Shown in pieces: positions 1 through 6,224 of a stretch of 10,006 nucleotides of DNA. The stretch spans positions 1 through 10,006 of the forward strand of contig JAEUSE010000016.1 in assembly GCA_016788805.1 (NCBI GenBank), read 5' to 3'. This DNA is from Candidatus Doudnabacteria bacterium (GTDB lineage Bacteria > Patescibacteriota > Doudnabacteria > UBA920). The notes beneath the pieces are model-generated. The model made no database searches. It saw only the letters and a program-made list of their open reading frames with translations, and was not told the DNA's origin. A program made the position numbers and the translations under genes. Within the stretch, counting starts at the first letter, position 1, and every line of letters starts with the position of its first letter.

Positions 1-9
1 CCGCGCATA

Positions 10-654
10 ATGAGTGACTGTAGTGTTTTACGTGATTATTTTCCGCTCCATGTAATGCTTGGGTGCGGCCCGTCAATCGAAGCCGGCATACCTCCGCTGC
101 ATGAGTTACATGGAATTTATTATGTAGGCCTTCGTAAGGACGGTAGGGGTTTTGTGTTTGGTGATCAGGACCGGATGATTTTGGATTTAATCGATAATCC
201 AGAGTTTTTCTATAGGAAGGTGAGCGGCCCTTATAAGAGTTGCGTAATGGCGGCCCCTACCAATTTTTATAAGCTTATACAAAATTGGGCAACACGAGGG
301 TTAGTTATCCAACCGGTTATAAATAATAATTTTGACGGACTCCTGCCGCTGCTCGGGATTGCCGAGAAGTTTATCCGTCGCTTTGAGATGCCTAGTTATA
401 TACCAAACATTCGGTACGATACACGGGCGCGTGGACTGTTGGTAATAGGTAACCACGCGGATAGGCGTCGGGTGGTTGAGGGCGCGCGCAGGCAAGGACT
501 GCAAATAATATTTGTAGATCCGGAAGGTTATAGGTTATCTACCGGCGAATTTCAGCCTTACCCGATAGAGGATATTCAGAGTGAGGATATATTGCTACGG
601 ATGACAGCGACTGAATTTGCGTCCCAGGCCCAAATGTTATCGTGGCTTATATAA
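10..654 (+). CDS. Degenerate Sir2 (sirtuin)-like NAD-binding-fold protein, possibly 5'-partial
   Basis: The 214-residue product has the landmarks of a sirtuin Rossmann fold in the right order. Residues 18-30 (GCGPSIEAGIPPL) match the GAGxSxxSGIPdFR loop. Residues 83-116 end in NNNFDGLLPLLG, matching the TQNIDgLhxxaG segment, with N107 and D109 kept. Residues 142-171 (LLVIGNHA...IIFVDPEG) match the llviGTSl...vvxIN strand. Between the last two blocks the zinc module is missing: there is no CxxC pair and no catalytic His in the expected HG position, and GTS has become GNH. Known sirtuins need that His to deacylate with NAD, so classical deacetylase activity is unlikely; nucleotide binding or NAD/ADP-ribose handling is inference. 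The ATG at position 10 gives a plausible complete fold, but the frame is open to the window edge, so the true start may be upstream. No neighbour gives a functional hint. Confidence 0.55.
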   Translation: MSDCSVLRDYFPLHVMLGCGPSIEAGIPPLHELHGIYYVGLRKDGRGFVFGDQDRMILDLIDNPEFFYRKVSGPYKSCVMAAPTNFYKLIQNWATRGLVIQPVINNNFDGLLPLLGIAEKFIRRFEMPSYIPNIRYDTRARGLLVIGNHADRRRVVEGARRQGLQIIFVDPEGYRLSTGEFQPYPIEDIQSEDILLRMTATEFASQAQMLSWLI

Positions 655-698
655 CCGGTGGTAGGCAGGATAGTAGACTTCTTACGTAACCCCAGTCT

Positions 699-807
699 TG
701 TCATCCCGGAATTTTTAGCTTTGCAAAAATATCCGGGATCCAGGCCTGTAAACATAGATTCCGGCTTCCCGACTCAAAGTACGGGACAGACTCAGGCCGG
801 AATGACA
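699..807. repeat. Palindromic interspersed repeat (REP/MITE-like), two hairpins
   Basis: The element starts with TGTCATCCCGG and ends with CCGGAATGACA, which form imperfect terminal inverted repeats. Inside lie two hairpins. The first pairs ATCCCGGAATTTTT with AAAAATATCCGGGAT (about 703-739). The second pairs ATTCCGGC...CCCG with CGGG...GCCGGAAT (about 758-802). Small mobile palindromes with 'GTCATCCCGGA...ATCCGGGATCCAGG' ends are scattered through many bacterial genomes. No target-site duplication is evident and there is no coding capacity. The rest of 655-950 contains only a terminator at its right end. Confidence 0.6.
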
Positions 808-909
808 TAGGAAGTTATGTCGGTTATGAAGAAGTCTAGTGCATAATACGAAGCTTGTTGTGCGACCCGGAACTGTCGGTATCTGGCTGCGTAAAACGTC
901 GGAGGAATT

Positions 910-937
910 AAAAAACTCTTTGTTTTTCACAAAGAGT
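910..937 (-). terminator. Intrinsic terminator of the coiled-coil gene
   Basis: A perfect 9-bp stem (ACTCTTTGT at 915-923 with ACAAAGAGT at 929-937) closes a 5-nt loop. Read on the minus strand it is followed by five T residues (914-910), and it lies just downstream of the minus-strand stop codon at 951. The stem is AT-rich, so it may be only moderately efficient. The plus-strand reading lacks a T tract. Confidence 0.65.
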
Positions 938-950
938 GTGCGCATGAGGG

Positions 951-1295
951 TTATGTGGTGCCGGTGTGAAGTTTGAGAGTACTTACGTCATTTTCTAGCT
1001 TAGTGATTCGCATGTCGTGTTTAATGATGTCTTTTGCGAATGCGTTGCTATCGTCCTTGTCGCGCCTGTCAATTTTGTTCAGGGTTTCCTGGAGAGTATC
1101 GAGTTTTGTCTCAAGGGTTCGGAAGTCCTGTCTGGTAGCGAATTCAACTAAGTCAGTCCTTCTCGCAAAGTCCGCTAAGTCACTTTTGGTGGCAAAGTCC
1201 GCTAAGTCAGTCCTTCTCGCAAAGTCCGCCGCGTCTTCTTTTTTGATAAGGTCGGCAAATTTATCGTCTAAATATTGTTTTAGTTCTTGATCCAT
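951..1295 (-). CDS. Short coiled-coil protein with 9-residue DLADFAxxx repeats
   Basis: This 114-residue, cysteine-free, highly charged protein has no signal peptide or membrane segment. Residues 21-56 are four copies of a 9-residue unit (DAADFARRT, DLADFATKS, DLADFARRT, DLVEFATRQ), encoded by 27-bp DNA repeats at about 1128-1235. Residues 57-108 form a helix with hydrophobic spacing typical of a coiled coil (LETKLDTLQETLNKI... and ITKLENDVSTL). Small proteins with such FATKxDL-type repeats are frequent in candidate-phyla bacteria and have no settled function; oligomerisation is the likely property. The gene is a single unit with its own promoter (1319-1346) and terminator (910-937). No Shine-Dalgarno sequence is visible upstream of the ATG. 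The opposite-strand reading frame across the same bases is a shadow produced by the repeats. Confidence 0.75.
   Translation of the reverse strand: MDQELKQYLDDKFADLIKKEDAADFARRTDLADFATKSDLADFARRTDLVEFATRQDFRTLETKLDTLQETLNKIDRRDKDDSNAFAKDIIKHDMRITKLENDVSTLKLHTGTT
1128..1235 (-). repeat. Four 27-bp in-frame repeats in the coiled-coil gene
   Basis: Four 27-bp units encode the four 9-residue repeats. The first and third are nearly identical at the DNA level (both contain the plus-strand string GTCCTTCTCGCAAAGTCCG), which suggests recent duplication of a 54-bp pair. Copy number could vary between strains. Confidence 0.65.
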
Positions 1296-1318
1296 GGAAG
1301 CGTGATTTAGATAGTATC

Positions 1319-1346
1319 ATTTTATCACTCGGCCAATCGTTGTCAA
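1319..1346 (-). promoter_or_regulatory. Sigma70-type promoter of the coiled-coil gene
   Basis: On the minus strand a perfect -35 box TTGACA (1346-1341) is followed after 16 bp by TAAAAT (1324-1319), preceded by TGA, an extended -10. Transcription should start near 1312, leaving a leader of about 16 nt before the ATG at 1295. It lies between the GlcG-like stop (1365) and the coiled-coil start, so the latter can be expressed on its own. Confidence 0.7.
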
Positions 1347-1364
1347 AAATTGTGTCGCGTACCT

Positions 1365-1799
1365 TTATAGCATGGGATCGGCGTGGATGAGCGTAAGGGC
1401 GGCTTCGGCAATGGTTCGGTCTTGTGCAATAGTGCCGCCTGCAATACCCAGTGCGCCGACTAGTGCGCCGTTGTATCGGATGGGTATGCCACCGGGTACA
1501 TTGGTCAATTTGTTGTCCGATGCCAGTGGGAGTGTTATGGCAAGTTCGTTTTGCATCCAGCCAGTTGGTTTACCCGTTGAGGCTGCGGTTTGCGCTTTAC
1601 GCCTACTTGTGTCCACTGAGTGTGGGGTCGCACCGTCGGCTTTGGCGAATGCGATGAGTCCCATACTTGGGTCACAGACTGCAACTGAGACCGGCACACC
1701 CATATCCGCTCCTGCCGCGAGTGCCGCCTGTACGGCGTTCAAAGCAGAGCGCGCCGTTAAAACTTCGACCGTTCGAGTCGGGAGTGTTTGAATATTCAT
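1365..1799 (-). CDS. GlcG/HbpS-family heme-binding-like protein
   Basis: The 144-residue product matches the GlcG/HbpS family (formerly DUF336) over its whole length, which is the usual size for the family. Conserved blocks are VPVSVAVCDPSMGLIAFAKADGA (35-57), the SxxxSRRKAQTAASTGKPT helix (61-79), GGIPIRYNGALVGALGIAGG (103-122) and the closing QDRTIAEAAL (126-135). HbpS from Streptomyces binds heme; many other relatives, including GlcG itself, have no proven activity, so heme binding here is inference. No signal peptide is present, so it should be cytoplasmic. The gene begins 16 nt after the ABC transporter stop on the same strand and is most likely co-transcribed with it. No Shine-Dalgarno sequence precedes the ATG. 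A role linked to the exporter, such as cofactor binding or sensing, is suggested only by this pairing. Confidence 0.85.
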   Translation of the reverse strand: MNIQTLPTRTVEVLTARSALNAVQAALAAGADMGVPVSVAVCDPSMGLIAFAKADGATPHSVDTSRRKAQTAASTGKPTGWMQNELAITLPLASDNKLTNVPGGIPIRYNGALVGALGIAGGTIAQDRTIAEAALTLIHADPML

Positions 1800-1815
1800 T
1801 TGAGTATGGTTAGTG

Positions 1816-3561
1816 TTATTCCCGTGCGGCTATCTGCTGTCTCCACAATGCAGCGTATAGGCCTTTGCTATCAAGAAGCTGTTGGTGATTGCCGGACTCG
1901 GCTACCTTACCTTTTTCCAGAACGAAAATAGTATCCGCGTGAATTATCGTGGACAGGCGGTGGGCGACAAGCACGGTGATAAGGTCTGGTCGTTCCGCTT
2001 TTATGTCTTTAATGGTGCGCGTAATTTCTTCTTCGGTTAATGAGTCCAACGCGCTGGTGGCCTCGTCAAAAATTATTAAGTCGGGGTTGCGGAGTAAGGC
2101 CCGCGCAATAGAGAGGCGCTGTTTTTCTCCGCCGGAAAGCTTAAGTCCGCCTTCGCCGATTTTAGTTTCTAGCCCGAGCCCACCGCGTTCAATTATCGAA
2201 AGCGCGGAAGCAGATTTAAGCGCGGCGGTGGCTTCGGCGTCGGTGGCGTCCGGTTTTACGAACAACAAATTATCTCGTATGGTCCCGGCAAACAGTTGGG
2301 TATCTTGGGAAACAAACCCAATACGGTTGCGATAGTGGGCCGCGTCGAGTTGCTGAGTTTCTGTCCCGTTCACGGTAATGTGTCCGCCGGTAGGAGGGTA
2401 GAGACCAACTATTAGTTTTATAATAGTTGTTTTACCGGAACCGGACGGTCCGGCAAAGGCAACGGTTTTGCCGGCGGCAATTTGAAAATTGACGTCTTCG
2501 AGCGCGGCTTCTGCTGCGGAGCCGTATTTAAAGTGAACATGGTCAAACGTTATGTTGGCTACTTTGTTCACTTGTACGGCGTTGGCTGGCTTTTCTTCTT
2601 TCGGGGTTTTGAGGATTTCATCCAGTCGTTCCATGCTGGCTTTAGTTTCCTGGTATGTAGCTGCAACGTTACCAAGCTCACCTAAAGGCTGGAAGATAGC
2701 GAAGGAGTAAAAGAGTAAGGAGAAGAACTCACCGAGCGTGATTGCGTTCGTAAAAATGAGCCAGAGCATGAGCAGCATGAGCGCTGATCGGAGCGCGTTG
2801 ATAAGTGTGCCCTGCAGAAAACTTAATTTACGTACCAAACGAACTTTTTCCAACTCCAGTCCCAGAATTTGCTCGTTAACGGTGTTGAGGCGCTTTATTT
2901 CCTGCTGCTCTAGGCCGAGCGACTTAACCAATTCCACATTGCGGAGTGTTTCGGTGGTGCTGCCGGCCAGCGCGGAGGTTTGTTTAATAATGCGCTGCTG
3001 AGCGTTTTTAATTTTTTTAGAAATTAAGTACGTTGCGCCGCCGAGCGCGGGGATTATGAGGAAATATACTAAACCGATAAGCCAATGTACATAAAAAGCA
3101 TAGCCAAGTACGAGGACAATGCCGACCAGGGCTAAGAAAATTGAGTTAATTGCCGACTGGATTAACTTTTGTGAGTCGTCGCGAGCTTTTTGGAGTTTGT
3201 TCAAAAACTCACCGCTGCGCTGGTCCTCAAACACCGCATAGGGGAGCGAGAATGAGTGGTTAACCGAGTGGTTGTACATGCGCGCGCCCAGGCGTTGGAC
3301 AATTACGTTCACGTAGTAGTCTTGGAAGTTTTTGGCCACCCGAGAAACGAAGGCTGTGCCCATGGAGGCGAGAAGCAGCAAAATAACGCCTCGCAAAAAG
3401 TCGTCGTGAGGAATTTCTCCGACCCGAGACGCATACTTGTCTACAATGAGCCGAAAGATTTGCGGATCGATTAAACTAAATACCTGGTTAATGGTTGCCA
3501 GGACGAGCGCTCCGGCCAAGATGCTTTTATAGTTTTTAAGATATTGCCAAAGTAAAGACAT
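1816..3561 (-). CDS. ABC exporter half-transporter (membrane + ATPase domains fused)
   Basis: The 581-residue protein has the layout of a type IV ABC exporter half-transporter. An N-terminal membrane domain with about six helices (near 12-31, 57-75, 138-157, 160-180, 250-270, 274-295) is followed by an ATPase domain. The ATPase shows an A-loop Tyr346, Walker A GPSGSGKT (371-378), Q-loop Q419, signature LSGGE (475-479), Walker B LIIFDE (495-500), the D-loop SALD (503-506) and switch H534. All catalytic residues are intact. No second half-transporter lies nearby, so a homodimer in the inner membrane is expected. The substrate cannot be read from the sequence; lipid, peptide or drug export are all known in the family. 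It is the first gene of a two-gene unit with the GlcG-like protein. A promoter with a perfect palindrome lies about 70 bp upstream of the ATG. Confidence 0.93.
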   Translation of the reverse strand: MSLLWQYLKNYKSILAGALVLATINQVFSLIDPQIFRLIVDKYASRVGEIPHDDFLRGVILLLLASMGTAFVSRVAKNFQDYYVNVIVQRLGARMYNHSVNHSFSLPYAVFEDQRSGEFLNKLQKARDDSQKLIQSAINSIFLALVGIVLVLGYAFYVHWLIGLVYFLIIPALGGATYLISKKIKNAQQRIIKQTSALAGSTTETLRNVELVKSLGLEQQEIKRLNTVNEQILGLELEKVRLVRKLSFLQGTLINALRSALMLLMLWLIFTNAITLGEFFSLLFYSFAIFQPLGELGNVAATYQETKASMERLDEILKTPKEEKPANAVQVNKVANITFDHVHFKYGSAAEAALEDVNFQIAAGKTVAFAGPSGSGKTTIIKLIVGLYPPTGGHITVNGTETQQLDAAHYRNRIGFVSQDTQLFAGTIRDNLLFVKPDATDAEATAALKSASALSIIERGGLGLETKIGEGGLKLSGGEKQRLSIARALLRNPDLIIFDEATSALDSLTEEEITRTIKDIKAERPDLITVLVAHRLSTIIHADTIFVLEKGKVAESGNHQQLLDSKGLYAALWRQQIAARE

Positions 3562-3603
3562 AAAAATAATTGTTTAGTTCCTAGTGCGTAGTATTAAGTA
3601 AAA

Positions 3604-3633
3604 TTTAGTTATGAATAATTATTCATAACTAAA
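3604..3633. promoter_or_regulatory. Perfect 30-bp palindrome, operator candidate
   Basis: TTTAGTTATGAATAA (3604-3618) is followed without a gap by its exact reverse complement (3619-3633). It begins 3 bp downstream of the -10 box at 3637-3642, so it covers the expected start of the ABC transporter transcript. The position and perfect dyad symmetry fit a repressor operator. A transcribed hairpin is the alternative, but it has no loop and is not followed by a clean T tract. Confidence 0.6.
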
Positions 3634-3636
3634 ATG

Positions 3637-3645
3637 AGTATAGCA
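3637..3645 (-). promoter_or_regulatory. Extended -10 promoter of the ABC transporter/GlcG-like unit
   Basis: On the minus strand TGC immediately precedes TATACT (3642-3637), an extended -10. A weak -35 (TCGACG) lies 18 bp upstream. Transcription should start near 3630, inside the palindrome, with a leader of about 70 nt to the ATG at 3561. Confidence 0.55.
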
Positions 3646-3693
3646 GACTCAACGGGGACTCGTCGAATGGTCGCCATTATTAGGCAAAAGCTG

Positions 3694-3906
3694 CTATTTG
3701 TTAGGGTTTGGGGCAAGTTTTGGTTTTTGGGGGGCTTCTGAGTCAGGCAACTTATACACAGTCGCGGTATCTTCAATGACAATGGATTGCCCGGTAAACA
3801 GTCGAGGTGCGAGCAGATAAGCCAGCAACAAGCCCAGGAGTATAGCGAGTCCTATACCTCCGAGTAGGTACACAATTTTAATTTCTTTTCCTAGTTTTAT
3901 ATACAT
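3694..3906 (-). CDS. Small single-pass membrane protein of unknown function
   Basis: The frame encodes about 70 residues from the ATG at 3906. It starts MYIKLGKEIKIVYLLGG, has one strong membrane helix (about residues 11-34), and ends in a polar Pro/Lys-rich tail (IEDTATVYKLPDSEAPQKPK...). A GTG at 3933 would add nine residues (VRPLIVSHY); the ATG is preferred because the hydrophilic start followed by the helix looks complete. No Shine-Dalgarno sequence is seen for either. It follows the pseudouridine synthase on the same strand after a gap of about 80 nt (51 nt with the GTG start) and may be the last gene of that unit. I do not recognise the family; the clean helix-plus-tail design argues that it is real. 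Confidence 0.55.
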   Translation of the reverse strand: MYIKLGKEIKIVYLLGGIGLAILLGLLLAYLLAPRLFTGQSIVIEDTATVYKLPDSEAPQKPKLAPNPNK

Positions 3907-3984
3907 ATAGTGCGAAACTATAAGCGGCCGCACGGGCGGGTGATGAGTGAAAGAGTGCGCAATTTTTGATTCGTGATTCTACGG

Positions 3985-4671
3985 TTATAAGATATCCGAC
4001 TTCTTAACCTCCACAAACTGACCGGGCGGGATGTCGGGCAGTTTGAGTTTGTTGACCCGGATGCGTTTTAAGTTTTTTACCGCCAAGCCGACTGTTTCTA
4101 TCATTCTCCGGACCTGTCGCTTTTTACCTTCGTGAATGGTTATGGTAATAACGGTTCCGCGCGATTTCACTTTAGCCGGGTAAGTGGTGCCGGTGGCAAT
4201 GTCTACACCTGTGCGGAGTTGCTCGAGTTGCTGGTCGTTTGGCGGGAGGTTAACCGTGACTTCATATTCTTTGTCGTGTTCAAAAGACGGATGAGCAAGC
4301 TGCTGTGTAAGCTCGCCGTCGTTGGTTAAAATGAGCAACCCTTCGGTGTGGTAGTCTAACCGGCCCACGTTCCAGACTTTGGTGCGTAGCTCCGGCGGGA
4401 GGAGCTTAAATATAGTGCGCCGGTGTTGCGGGTCGCTTTTGCTCACCACGTACTCCTTAGGTTTGTTCAGGGCGAGGTAAATTTTTTGTTCGGCAGGTTT
4501 AATAGTTTTACCGTAGACAGTTACCTTGTCGAGCATCGGATCGGCCAGGTCGCCCAGCTTTGCTCGATGGCCGTTAATGCTGACTTGTCCGCTTTTAATA
4601 AACTCCTCGGCTTTGCGCCTGGAGGCTACACCTGCTTCGCTAATTAGTTTTTGTACGCGGACTTTTGTCAT
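3985..4671 (-). CDS. RsuA/RluB-family rRNA pseudouridine synthase
   Basis: The enzyme isomerises a specific uridine in ribosomal RNA to pseudouridine. The 228-residue sequence starts with an S4 RNA-binding domain (about 3-50: RVQKLISEAGVASRRKAEEFI...GQVSING). It continues with the catalytic domain of the RsuA/RluB/RluE/RluF group: LALNKPKEYVVS (66-77), the catalytic loop GRLDYHTEGLLILTNDGEL (103-121) with D106 as nucleophile, and EGKKRQVRRM (181-190). The length and all motifs are normal. Whether it acts on 16S (RsuA) or 23S (RluB-like) cannot be settled by eye; the S4 domain and GLL-TNDGEL loop fit RluB slightly better. The start codon lies 3 nt after the stop of the phosphatase gene, so translation is probably coupled. 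Confidence 0.92.
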   Translation of the reverse strand: MTKVRVQKLISEAGVASRRKAEEFIKSGQVSINGHRAKLGDLADPMLDKVTVYGKTIKPAEQKIYLALNKPKEYVVSKSDPQHRRTIFKLLPPELRTKVWNVGRLDYHTEGLLILTNDGELTQQLAHPSFEHDKEYEVTVNLPPNDQQLEQLRTGVDIATGTTYPAKVKSRGTVITITIHEGKKRQVRRMIETVGLAVKNLKRIRVNKLKLPDIPPGQFVEVKKSDIL

Positions 4672-4674
4672 GGA

Positions 4675-5292
4675 TTAGCTATTATGTTGTTGAATTTCGA
4701 ACACATGTGCTTGGTTGGCGGGCGAGTCAGGGCTAAGCAATAGTAACTCGGAATTACCGAAGTGGAATTGAGTAAGCACGTCTTGCCAAGGTAATTGATA
4801 GTATTGCGCGTAAATCATTTTGCCAAAGTCGCCGTGGGTGACTAACAGTACGGAGCCGTGTGTGTGAAGTGTATGCATGCGGTCCAGTAACCCCTGCGCG
4901 CGTTTCAGTAAATCAGGAAAAGTTTCCGCGCCTTCAGGGTTTAAAAAATATACTATGGTAGGAGTAATTATAATGTCCGGCGCGCAGGCTTCGGTAATGG
5001 TACTTTGTAGCTTGCCACTCATGCACCCAAAGTCCCGCTCAATTAGTTCTTCCAGGGCTGTGGGGGTGGGGCCGTGTATCTTTTTTGCGATTATGTCTGC
5101 CGTCTGTCGTGTTCTGAGTAAGGGGGAAGTATATATAGCATCAAACTGTAAACTTGCCTCTGCAATCTTATGTGCTACAGTTTCTGCCTGGTTTATCCCA
5201 ATTTCTGTAAGCGACTTATCTCTCCGACCATTTAAAATGCCCGCCGCATTGTCTTCGTCTTGTCCGTGTCGGGCGAGATATATATGTAACAT
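4675..5292 (-). CDS. Histidine phosphatase (phosphoglycerate mutase-like) family protein
   Basis: The 205-residue product has the histidine phosphatase fold signature: LARHG (6-10) with the phospho-accepting H9 and R8, R60 in SPLLRTRQTA, acidic E85 in LIERDFG, and the second catalytic H153 in LLVTHGD. These residues form the phosphate pocket in the family. Members include phosphoglycerate mutase, the alpha-ribazole phosphatase CobC and many broad phosphatases. The short length and lack of mutase-specific insertions favour a phosphatase; the substrate is unknown. The ATG lies 16 nt downstream of the encoded CCA end of tRNA-Arg on the same strand, and no separate promoter is obvious, so the mRNA may be released from a tRNA-mRNA transcript. 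The stop is 3 nt before the pseudouridine synthase start. Confidence 0.88.
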   Translation of the reverse strand: MLHIYLARHGQDEDNAAGILNGRRDKSLTEIGINQAETVAHKIAEASLQFDAIYTSPLLRTRQTADIIAKKIHGPTPTALEELIERDFGCMSGKLQSTITEACAPDIIITPTIVYFLNPEGAETFPDLLKRAQGLLDRMHTLHTHGSVLLVTHGDFGKMIYAQYYQLPWQDVLTQFHFGNSELLLLSPDSPANQAHVFEIQQHNS

Positions 5293-5308
5293 AAATAATA
5301 TATAGGAA

Positions 5309-5383
5309 TGGTGACCCCGGTTGGAATCGAACCAACATCAACGGCTTAGAAGTCCGCGGCTCTATCCATTGAGCTACGGGGTC
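5309..5383 (-). tRNA. tRNA-Arg (anticodon UCU)
   Basis: A full cloverleaf reads on the minus strand: acceptor GACCCCG pairing CGGGGTC, D-stem GCTC/GAGC, anticodon loop CTTCTAA (anticodon TCT, reading AGA/AGG), T-arm GTTGG-TTCGATT-CCAAC, discriminator A and an encoded CCA. The last pair of the anticodon stem is an A31-G39 mismatch and the first is G-T, leaving three Watson-Crick pairs there. The tRNA heads the minus-strand unit with the phosphatase gene. Confidence 0.93.
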
Positions 5384-5393
5384 AATTAGTCAT

Positions 5394-5422
5394 ATTGTAG
5401 CGGGATTTGGCAAAACACTCAA
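5394..5422 (-). promoter_or_regulatory. Promoter of tRNA-Arg(UCU) and probably the downstream genes
   Basis: On the minus strand TTGAGT (5422-5417) and TACAAT (5399-5394) are separated by exactly 17 bp. The start should fall a few bases upstream of the tRNA 5' end at 5383. It is the only clear promoter found for the tRNA-phosphatase-pseudouridine synthase stretch. Confidence 0.65.
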
Positions 5423-5498
5423 TGAGGTTGGTGTTATGGGCGGGTCTGATGACGTGCCTTGTCAGGTGGATAAGTGCATTAGGTGGCCTGACCTAAGA

Positions 5499-5507
5499 TG
5501 GTACTAT
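5499..5507 (+). promoter_or_regulatory. Extended -10 promoter of the DUF2157/GDYXXLXY cassette
   Basis: TGG followed by TACTAT (5502-5507) forms an extended -10 with only a poor -35 (TTAGGT). Transcription would start near 5514, only about 2 nt before the ATG at 5516, so the mRNA could be leaderless. This supports the 5516 start over the ATG at 5498, which overlaps the promoter. Confidence 0.4.
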
Positions 5508-5515
5508 ATAGGTAT

Positions 5516-6214
5516 ATGGATAGCCAAAGTTTACAAGCCTACATTGCCCAGGCTGAAAGTGCGGGCAAGACCCGCGAAGTTATTTATACCGAATTGCTCG
5601 GAAGCGGTCATTCACTTACGGATATCGAGGCGGCGTATAAGGCCATAAAAGAAGTGCATGACGGGGTAGATACGCAAAAGCGCACCGTGCTTATAATACT
5701 CACTATTGCCGCGGTGCTTGTGGCGGCAGGAGTATTTAGTTTTGTTGCCTCCAACTGGCAAGAGATGGGTAAGCCGTTAAAGATTGTGATTTTGGTGGCG
5801 GCAACGTTGGGTATGCACTTGGGTGGCTGGTTCGCGGCTGAGAAGAAGCAGTATCCAAAGTTGGGTAGTAGCCTGTTTTTGTTGGGTACATTGCTTTTTG
5901 GGGCAAGTGTTTTTCTGGTCGGACAAATTTTTAACGCAAGTGCTCAGTGGCCGGATGGTTTTATTTTGTGGATGTTTGGCGCCCTCTTGATGGGCGCGGC
6001 GCGTAAGTCTTCCGCGCAGTATGCCATTGCGATAGTAGTAGGCATTATTGCGGTTATTACTCACCCCATACAGTGGTTTGATTTGCCCGGCGGGTTTAAT
6101 CCGATTATTACGACGTCAGGCCTTTTGTTGCTGCTGGCCGCTGTAGTTACCGGTATTGCGGGTGTGTTGGTGCGGAGGCGGATGCCGACGCAGCAGGACA
6201 CGGATATATATTAA
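5516..6214 (+). CDS. DUF2157-family membrane protein
   Basis: From the ATG at 5516 the product has 232 residues. Residues 1-45 form a soluble helical head (LQAYIAQAESAGKTREVIYTELLGSGHSLTDIEAAYKAI), a pattern I associate with membrane proteins of candidate-phyla bacteria. The rest matches DUF2157: a first helix (57-77), the hallmark ASNWQEM (78-84), further helices near 88-105, 116-137, 147-161, 168-183 and 200-219, and the GQIFN motif (136-140). DUF2157 proteins are inner-membrane proteins without a proven function, often encoded beside GDYXXLXY proteins, as here. This protein is shorter than full-length DUF2157/DUF4401 proteins, and the next gene appears to supply the missing C-terminal part. 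An upstream ATG at 5498 would add six residues but lies inside the probable promoter. AGG at 5510-5512 is the only hint of a ribosome binding site. Confidence 0.85.
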   Translation: MDSQSLQAYIAQAESAGKTREVIYTELLGSGHSLTDIEAAYKAIKEVHDGVDTQKRTVLIILTIAAVLVAAGVFSFVASNWQEMGKPLKIVILVAATLGMHLGGWFAAEKKQYPKLGSSLFLLGTLLFGASVFLVGQIFNASAQWPDGFILWMFGALLMGAARKSSAQYAIAIVVGIIAVITHPIQWFDLPGGFNPIITTSGLLLLLAAVVTGIAGVLVRRRMPTQQDTDIY

Positions 6215-6224
6215 ACAAGCTTTT

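Noticed and set aside
715..945. 76-residue minus-strand reading frame
   Set aside because: It runs through both the terminator hairpin and the palindromic repeat. Its translation (CHSG...REAG...PGSR) is the usual artefact of such repeats, and no motif is present.
655..950. Non-coding RNA or riboswitch in the 296-bp gap
   Set aside because: The visible structure is explained by the palindromic repeat and the terminator; no conserved riboswitch core was recognised.
839..976. 45-residue plus-strand frame starting with GTG
   Set aside because: It crosses the terminator and overlaps the stop of the coiled-coil gene; no promoter, binding site or recognisable motif.
973..1290. 105-residue plus-strand frame opposite the coiled-coil gene
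   Set aside because: It is a Ser/Leu-rich shadow of the repeat codons; promoter and terminator both point to the minus strand.
1372..1791. 139-residue plus-strand frame opposite the GlcG-like gene
   Set aside because: Antisense shadow; the minus strand has clear family motifs.
3604..3633. Palindrome as terminator of the small membrane protein gene
   Set aside because: It has no loop and no clean T tract after it, and it lies downstream of a good -10 box; an operator is the better reading, although a hairpin role is not excluded.
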